A program made the position numbers and the translations under genes. 27,337 nt of DNA from a virus. The notes below the pieces were generated by a model. That model saw nothing but the letters and a program-made list of their open reading frames with translations. It did not search any database and was not told the origin of the DNA. Shown here piece by piece: positions 22,671 through 27,337 of the stretch (position 1 is its first letter; each line of letters starts with the position of its first letter). The DNA lies in IMG/VR virus record IMGVR_UViG_3300049740_002426, positions 1 through 27,337 of that record; one strand, given 5' to 3'.

Positions 22671-22904
22671 TTATAATTCCTCCATTGGTGCGGTCCATTC
22701 GGATCCGGATAAAATTTCTAGAATCTCTGCGTGATCATAAGATTGCTTTCCGGCAAGAAATGCTGGGGCTGATCCCTCGAATTTTACGAAGGTCTTAGAT
22801 CCATCAACCGAGAATCTTAAAGTTTCTGCCGAGGTTTCAAGGACGTTATTAAAGTCAACAGAAGGAACTTCCGATGCGTCGATGATTACGTAGTTTCTGC
22901 TCAT
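22671..22904 (-). CDS. 77-aa protein, paralogue of the 21567-21797 gene
   Basis: It starts MSRNYVIIDASEVPSVDFNN and is nearly the same as the downstream copy through SKTFVKFEGSAPAFLAGK. Its last residues (SGSEWTAPMEEL) include SGSEW, which is also found in the NGxxW modules of neighbouring proteins. It follows the other LamG gene by 6 bp. Function unknown. Confidence 0.7.
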   Translation of the reverse strand: MSRNYVIIDASEVPSVDFNNVLETSAETLRFSVDGSKTFVKFEGSAPAFLAGKQSYDHAEILEILSGSEWTAPMEEL

Positions 22905-22910
22905 AGTATT

Positions 22911-23759
22911 TTAAGTTGGTACGTCAGTTGAGAAAGTTGGGCCGTTTGTTAGCGTTGCGTCGTTACCACCGCTTCCTTGGTCTGTTATGGTTGTACCTGT
23001 TCCCCCATCATTGTCGCCCATACGCCACCAACCAACTGGCGAGTAAGAACTCAAGTCATCGGGTACTCCGCTGTTATAAATTGCTGTTATATCGGAAGAG
23101 GATAAACCTTGGTTCCAATAAGCAACTTCATCCACTTTACCTTTGTGATACCAATTTCCTTTACCAATCAGCATTTTGTCACTCCGACTTACAAGCGAAC
23201 CGGCATTTGTCCTTTGACCAAGTTGCGATCCGTTTAAATAAGTTGTGACTGTACTACTTCCATCCCAAGTAACGGCTAGATGCGACCATGTTCCTTTTGG
23301 AAGTAATGTTACGCTGTTATCAATTGTCTGCGAACCGTGATACCATCTAATCAAATGGGAAGTGCTTCCCATCCAATACTCATCTGTTAAATACCATCTC
23401 AGGTATGGGTAAATTGCATTGGTATCGGCACTGGCATAAGCTCCACCTAGCCAATTTGTAGTACCACCATTACTAGGTAAACTCGGAACATCTTCACGCC
23501 ACATCCAACCCGAAAAGGTATAACCGTTAGCCATATCATCGTAGTCAATTAGCGATGCTGATGTGATTACATGGTCATTAGAACCATCAAAGTCTACGCT
23601 GTATTGATTTAGGAATGGCGAAACATCGGAATTGAAAACCTTCCATGCTGATCCGTTCCATAACTGAACAGCGTTATCATCTGTGTTTAAAACGAGATCC
23701 CCGGATTGAGGCGTTAAATTGGCAATTTCTGCCGTGGTATATGTGTTAATATCGGTCAT
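22911..23759 (-). CDS. LamG-domain adhesin (copy 1)
   Basis: In this 282-aa protein, residues 12-42 carry an NGxxW module (SGDLVLNTDDNAVQLWNGSAW). NQYSVDFDGSNDHVITSA opens the LamG fold. GTWSHLAVTWDGSSTVTTYLNG and GKVDEVAYWNQGLSSSDITAIYNSG are the conserved strands, and SYSPVGWWRMGDNDGGTG ends it. It differs most from copy 2 between residues 60 and 150, the part expected to be exposed. A role in host-surface binding is inferred. Confidence 0.8.
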   Translation of the reverse strand: MTDINTYTTAEIANLTPQSGDLVLNTDDNAVQLWNGSAWKVFNSDVSPFLNQYSVDFDGSNDHVITSASLIDYDDMANGYTFSGWMWREDVPSLPSNGGTTNWLGGAYASADTNAIYPYLRWYLTDEYWMGSTSHLIRWYHGSQTIDNSVTLLPKGTWSHLAVTWDGSSTVTTYLNGSQLGQRTNAGSLVSRSDKMLIGKGNWYHKGKVDEVAYWNQGLSSSDITAIYNSGVPDDLSSYSPVGWWRMGDNDGGTGTTITDQGSGGNDATLTNGPTFSTDVPT

Positions 23760-23765
23760 AACTAA

Positions 23766-24281
23766 TTAGGAATCGTTGTTATAAATGTGCCACTCTGATC
23801 CGGAGTAGATATAGAGATCATCGGTATCCGTTCCGTACATGATGTCTCCGGCGGATGGGCTTTCGAGAGCCACGATATTTGATTCTGTATCGCCGGATAA
23901 ATTAATGGTTGCGGTGATAGTAATGAAATCTGCATTTACAGTATCGATTGTAGTCGCTGCCCATGCGGATCCGTTCCATATATAAATATTGCTGGTATCG
24001 CTAGCGACTGCGACTGCACCCAGAACACTGCTGGTGCTGGCTAAAATGTTTGACTGTGTATCATCAAGTGTAACCGTTACATCAGCAAAGGTTGCTACAT
24101 AACTGGCATAGCTTCCGATTTTAGATTCCAGGGTTTCAACCTGTCCTAAGTTAGCTGCGTGATTAGATGCGGAGGGATCCTGGACGACAAGAGCACCGGT
24201 CATGGTACCGCCTTCCAAAGATAATTTCTCCCCAAGCTTGGTTGCTACTGCTGATCCTAAAGATGATAAAATATTGGCCAT
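23766..24281 (-). CDS. Small fibre-like protein with two NGxxW modules
   Basis: This 171-aa protein has the shared opening MANILSSLGSAVATK (residues 1-15) and a T4 short-fibre-like MTGALVVQDPSASNHAANLGQVETLE. Two tandem modules follow: LGAVAVASDTSNIYIWNGSAW and AGDIMYGTDTDDLYIYSGSEW. The 64-aa + strand gene looks like a condensed version of it. A CAACCGATTG element is 53 nt upstream. It is likely a fibre or collar component. Confidence 0.7.
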   Translation of the reverse strand: MANILSSLGSAVATKLGEKLSLEGGTMTGALVVQDPSASNHAANLGQVETLESKIGSYASYVATFADVTVTLDDTQSNILASTSSVLGAVAVASDTSNIYIWNGSAWAATTIDTVNADFITITATINLSGDTESNIVALESPSAGDIMYGTDTDDLYIYSGSEWHIYNNDS

Positions 24282-24333
24282 AGAGATGTGTGATTAAGGT
24301 TTAGTGAATATTCAGGGAGAACCTGATCTTTCT

Positions 24334-24343
24334 CAATCGGTTG
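24334..24343 (-). promoter_or_regulatory. CAACCGATTG element upstream of the 171-aa gene
   Basis: This is an exact copy in the 71-bp gap between the 87-aa and 171-aa genes, followed by AGA as in two other copies. TTGAGA, 17 bp, GAATAT can be read as -35 and -10. The distance to the start codon is 53 nt. Confidence 0.5.
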
Positions 24344-24352
24344 GCTGATTTT

Positions 24353-24616
24353 TTATTCTCCGCCATCCAGTGCGGCGAGAAATGATCCAACATCCAGATT
24401 ATCAGAGACTTCCTTGAAAGAATTTAGACTGACGGGGGCATCCTGTACCATTTCTGTCACCGTTTGTGAGTTGGCTGCTACCTGATTATTGAGCTCTTCC
24501 ATCTCCTGCTTGGTCATAAATAAATCAATTACCCGACCTACTGTATTATTTACACTCGTAACAGTTTGTGGAGAATCGTTGGCCCCGGCACTGTTGTGTA
24601 CTTTAATATCCCCCAT
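24353..24616 (-). CDS. Hypothetical 87-aa adhesion-module protein
   Basis: The N-terminus, GDIKVHNSAGANDSPQTVTSVNN, is beta-like. The rest is helical (MTKQEMEELNNQVAANSQTVTEMVQ), ending with SLNSFKEVSDNLDVGSFLAALDGGE. 'LNSFKEVSDxL' recalls the trimerisation segment of some phage fibres. Its start touches the collagen-like gene's stop. Function not known. Confidence 0.55.
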   Translation of the reverse strand: MGDIKVHNSAGANDSPQTVTSVNNTVGRVIDLFMTKQEMEELNNQVAANSQTVTEMVQDAPVSLNSFKEVSDNLDVGSFLAALDGGE

Positions 24617-25368
24617 TACGCTCCGTTAATATGGTGCCACGCAGTTCCGTCATGAATATAGAGATGATCGCCGTTAACATCAGAATATCTAAATGCTCCC
24701 GCCGTCCCGGATGTAGGATCATCTGCAAACGAGCTGTCGCCAATATCAAGAGAGTCAACGGATAAAGGTTCGATCGCTTTCCCAAATTCAATAAATCCTG
24801 TGCCCTGCCAAATTTTATATATTCCGATGTCAGAAACATAGAAGGTGTCTCCTACGGTTAAGTCCGAAAGTGTGTGCGTGTACGAGCTTGTGATTATTTC
24901 TGCGGATGCTTGCAAGGAGCTCAGCCAATCGGCCTCGGTTCCCGCAAAACCGTTTGCAACAGCTATCTGATACGCGGAATCTCCGCCTGGTCCGGCGGCT
25001 CCATCCGCTCCATCTGCCCCATCGGCTCCATCAGCTCCTTGAGGCCCGATTGCTCCGTCAGCTCCATCGGCTCCGGCAGGTCCTTGAGGCCCGATTGATC
25101 CATCGGCTCCATCGGCTCCGGCAGGTCCGGCAGGTCCTTGAGGCCCAACTGCTCCGGCGGATCCGGCCAATGAGGCTAGCCACTGGGGCTCAGTTCCCAC
25201 AAAACCGTTTGCGACAGCTATCTGATAGGCGGAATCACCGTCAGCTCCACTCGATCCAGCAGGTCCCGCGGGTCCGGCGGGTCCTACGCCACCACCGCCG
25301 CCGCCACCGCCGCCAGCCGGGGGAGCGCCTACATAAGTGATAGTTTGAGTACTGTTTCCGTAGCGCAT
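24616..25368 (-). CDS. Collagen-like fibre protein
   Basis: In this 250-aa protein, residues about 17-26 are a run of Gly, then GPAGPAGPAG triplets. Next comes a DSAYQIAVANGFVGTEPQWL module, a longer Gly-X-Y block (about residues 75-130, many GADGADG), and the module again (DSAYQIAVANGFAGTEADWL). The C-terminal part has GDTFYVSDIGIYKIWQG and an NGxxW-like HLYIHDGTAWHHI. Collagen triplets give rigid trimers in phage fibres. The repeated flanking module suggests the block was inserted into a pre-existing tail gene. A CAACCGGTTG element is 34 nt upstream. Confidence 0.85.
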   Translation of the reverse strand: MRYGNSTQTITYVGAPPAGGGGGGGGGVGPAGPAGPAGSSGADGDSAYQIAVANGFVGTEPQWLASLAGSAGAVGPQGPAGPAGADGADGSIGPQGPAGADGADGAIGPQGADGADGADGADGAAGPGGDSAYQIAVANGFAGTEADWLSSLQASAEIITSSYTHTLSDLTVGDTFYVSDIGIYKIWQGTGFIEFGKAIEPLSVDSLDIGDSSFADDPTSGTAGAFRYSDVNGDHLYIHDGTAWHHINGA

Positions 25369-25400
25369 GAGAATACTATAATTTTAGAGGGGTTAAGCCA

Positions 25401-25691
25401 TCAACCGGTTGCGCCGCGCTTGACCTTGAACAGCTCAGGATGTTTTACTTTCCGGTTTTTTGCTTCTACCTTTAGCGTTTTTTCTGCAAGAGCCATCGGT
25501 GATAACGCTTCAAGTGCGTTAATGACTGCTTTGATGTGTAAAGTCTCCTCGGGGGTAGTGTCACGATCGAGCATTTTGGCGAGATACCGGCTTCTTTCTT
25601 TTTGAAAGCGTTTTTCAAGATGGATAAAAGCTTCATCGGTCGTTAATTTTTTTATGTCAGCAAGCTGATCAAACACTACTAGATCGGTCAT
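25401..25691 (-). CDS. Hypothetical 96-aa helical protein
   Basis: It starts MTDLVVFDQLADIKKL; the middle is Arg/Lys/Glu helical (FIHLEKRFQKERSRYLAKML), with a basic tail (KNRKVKHPELFKVKRGATG). Helical and charged, it looks like a small head or connector accessory rather than a fibre. Its last codons overlap the CAACCGGTTG element. It starts 5 bp after the 413-aa gene. Confidence 0.55.
   Translation of the reverse strand: MTDLVVFDQLADIKKLTTDEAFIHLEKRFQKERSRYLAKMLDRDTTPEETLHIKAVINALEALSPMALAEKTLKVEAKNRKVKHPELFKVKRGATG
25402..25411 (-). promoter_or_regulatory. CAACCGGTTG element upstream of the collagen-like gene
   Basis: This is an exact palindrome covering the final codons of the 96-aa gene, 34 nt before the ATG at 25368. 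TTATAG lies at the 17-bp spacing measured from TTGATG. No Shine-Dalgarno is present before the start. Confidence 0.5.
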
Positions 25692-25696
25692 AAAAT

Positions 25697-26938
25697 TTAA
25701 GCTCTGAATTTTCCATTAAAGGATATAATAAAATTCGCCCACGCATTTCCGTTACTATATCCGGAATAGTCCGAGAAAAGCGCCCCGTAAGTCGTGCGCC
25801 AAAGTTCGTTATCGTATGTGAATGTGTTAGTAGACCCCGCGACCTGACCTGCGGTCGTATAACCATAACCGAGACCGTGCGGAGAAACCCATACAGACAG
25901 TGTCCACGGATCCGCATACCCGAGGGTTTCAGGTATGATCATATACTGAGCTGGTTTATATCTGGCTGCTGCCGCCGATGCTGCCGCCGTATCCTGTATA
26001 GGATATACCAAGTCGTCTTCGTATATGGGAGTAAATGCGTAATTAGAAATCTTACCCCCGGTTTGCATAAAAGAACGATCTGAGCTCTGCTGATTTTTTA
26101 TCAGGCTCGTGACATCGCTACCATCCGCACTATTTGTCAAAGCTCCATAACTGGAGCCTGAGGAAAGCCCGATATCCTGATCAAACTCTAAAACATAAGA
26201 CTCATCCGTTTTAAGTGCGGCATCCCAGCTGGCATGGGGCAGACCCGTACCTGAGTTATAAAGCTCAGAAACTTCGGATGGATCCAAGGCTCTGTCCCAA
26301 AGACCTATCTGATCCAATTTACCATTAAAAAAGTTATCCGGAGTCCAGCTTGAAGCTTTTACGCAACCAAGATAAAAATTATTATTGGTTCGCCCGATAT
26401 TGTTCATAAGGGTTCCAACAGAAATCAATTCACCGTTGATATACATCGCGCCATTATCAGCGCTCCGGGTAAATGTTATATGATACCAATCGTCAAGAAC
26501 CGCATCCACATACACCGAGCTTCTGAAGCTTGTGCGATATGCGTATGGGCTGTGGTAAAAAGTGGATTGTAGAAAACCCCCATAATCAAGGTCTGGACAG
26601 TAAAGAGTTGCGGGATCGGGTGTACCGGATTGACCGCCCGAAGATTCGCAGGTTCCTCCACTGGACTCATTAAAAGTAGGCGGGGTGAGGTTTAACTCTG
26701 CAAAGGTTTTAACTCCCGGGGAGCTTGGAGCTGGCTGAGCACAGGTTTGCAACTTCTTTAATGCGGGGCTGCGCCAATCCCGAACGATGGCATCTTCAAA
26801 GCCGTCGGCATCGACATCGCAATGATCTACCTTTATTGAATTAGCCCCGCGACTTTTGCGGTATTCGATCCATTCCTCAGAATATTTGAGAATCCGTTTA
26901 GGCTGGAGGTTGCCCTTTATGTTCCGGTATTTTCTCAT
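25697..26938 (-). CDS. LamG-like adhesin with apparently permuted halves
   Basis: This is a 413-aa protein. Residues 1-60 are basic (RKYRNIKGNLQPKRILKYSE) with a DVDADGFEDA calcium-loop-like segment. Residues about 120-230 are the second half of a LamG fold: DDWYHITFTRSADNGAMYING to FFNGKLDQIGLWDRALDPSE. The last 90 residues (YMIIPETLGYADPWTLSVWV to WANFIISFNGKFRA) read like the first half. The middle is Ser/Gly/Ala-rich. Its ATG overlaps the stop of the portal-like frame (ATGA). It is a likely virion adhesin, the first gene of the adhesion block. Confidence 0.65.
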   Translation of the reverse strand: MRKYRNIKGNLQPKRILKYSEEWIEYRKSRGANSIKVDHCDVDADGFEDAIVRDWRSPALKKLQTCAQPAPSSPGVKTFAELNLTPPTFNESSGGTCESSGGQSGTPDPATLYCPDLDYGGFLQSTFYHSPYAYRTSFRSSVYVDAVLDDWYHITFTRSADNGAMYINGELISVGTLMNNIGRTNNNFYLGCVKASSWTPDNFFNGKLDQIGLWDRALDPSEVSELYNSGTGLPHASWDAALKTDESYVLEFDQDIGLSSGSSYGALTNSADGSDVTSLIKNQQSSDRSFMQTGGKISNYAFTPIYEDDLVYPIQDTAAASAAAARYKPAQYMIIPETLGYADPWTLSVWVSPHGLGYGYTTAGQVAGSTNTFTYDNELWRTTYGALFSDYSGYSNGNAWANFIISFNGKFRA

Positions 26939-27337
26939 CCCTGATATTGATTAGCGCCCTGAGGATTACTGTTCCCCATACCGGCAGCCATCGCGGAGAC
27001 TCCGTCCTTTGGCTCATTGGCATTTTCCATGGCCGATGCATTATCGCCAAGCATCTTGGCAATTTCTGCTTCAGTCTTAGGATCGGGTGGTGCTTCCTGA
27101 GGCAATAATTCATCGGTTCTTTCAAAGCCCATGGCATCAAGAATACGCTTGAGCATAGGACGAATGAACGGACGCATTTCGGGAGGAGATTGGAAATATC
27201 TGTCCTGGGTCTGCAATGCGAGATTTGCTTTCTCGATAGCCCTCTGGCCTTGGTCCTGCGACAGGATGACTTTGGTATTGATACCAATATTACGGATCGC
27301 TTCAGGAGTCATAACACCAAAGGCTCGAACATCACCT
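26935..27337 (-). CDS. C-terminus of a probable portal protein (partial)
   Basis: The frame is open to the window's right edge (GDVRAFGV precedes the ATG at 27312, so that ATG is internal). It contains PPEMRPFIRPMLKRILDAMGFERTDELLP, a Pro-rich linker and a Gln/Asn/Gly tail. This arrangement is common at the C-terminus of portal proteins, and the order portal, scaffold, capsid fits, with the adhesion block between. It is tentative because the conserved core is outside the window. Confidence 0.5.
   Translation of the reverse strand, partial: GDVRAFGVMTPEAIRNIGINTKVILSQDQGQRAIEKANLALQTQDRYFQSPPEMRPFIRPMLKRILDAMGFERTDELLPQEAPPDPKTEAEIAKMLGDNASAMENANEPKDGVSAMAAGMGNSNPQGANQYQG

Larger units (their letters stand above)
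21567..23759 (-). repeat. Tandem duplication of a LamG gene + 76/77-aa gene pair
   Basis: Unit one spans 22671-23759 and unit two 21567-22666, each about 1.1 kb. The small genes are close at both DNA and protein level. The LamG proteins share their ends (YSPxGWWRMGD, TITDQGSGGND) but differ in the middle. The pattern indicates duplication followed by divergence of the exposed part. Confidence 0.8.

Noticed and set aside
24906-25340. A + strand Arg/Leu-rich frame
   Set aside because: It is the complement of the collagen-like gene, whose Gly-rich codons leave the opposite strand open.

Overview
This window looks like a contiguous piece of a temperate, tailed double-stranded DNA phage. I infer a short-tailed (podovirus-like) virion from a capsid-adaptor-nozzle gene order resembling T7, plus an N4gp56-like major capsid protein. 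No host genes are evident. The host cannot be named. A textbook sigma-70 promoter (TTGACA, 17-bp spacer, TACAAT) at 6515-6543 argues for a host with an ordinary sigma-70 code. The att core matches the 5' half of a bacterial tRNA-Leu(CAA). Most late genes lack a recognisable Shine-Dalgarno sequence.

Layout. Positions 1-5945 (+ strand) hold replication genes: an unknown protein tail, a 242-aa protein that may bind single-stranded DNA, a family A DNA polymerase with a proofreading exonuclease, a (deoxy)nucleotide monophosphate kinase, a primase-polymerase/SF3 helicase fusion and a PD-(D/E)XK nuclease. Positions 5932-7832 are the lysogeny region: two small genes on the - strand (one with a helix-turn-helix), their promoter, an att core in tRNA-Leu sequence flanked by related 26-bp repeats, and a tyrosine integrase on the + strand.

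From 7829 to the right end nearly everything is on the - strand and encodes the virion. In transcription order (right to left): C-terminus of a probable portal protein; a large adhesion module (LamG, collagen-like and small 'NGxxW' proteins, with a tandem duplication of a LamG + 77-aa pair, and a long coiled-coil fibre); a terminator; a lipoprotein/holin-like cluster; scaffold; major capsid; a second terminator; adaptor, tail and nozzle-like proteins. The last group carries arrays of 13- to 14-residue 'PGxVxxLxA' units and a free-standing fibronectin III domain. A two-gene + strand islet (20891-21264: a helix-turn-helix protein and a mini fibre-like protein) interrupts the - strand block.

The most interesting signal is a palindromic element, CAACCGRTTG. 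It occurs upstream of seven virion genes, in five of them 33-36 nt before the start codon, and in tandem in the leader of the + strand helix-turn-helix gene. I propose a late-gene regulon controlled by that small protein. Other notable points are the shared N-terminal 'MxxIxSxIGSxV' module and 'DTNxLYxYxGxxW' module on both strands, the apparently permuted LamG protein, terminators placed directly before start codons, and a hairpin upstream of the polymerase.
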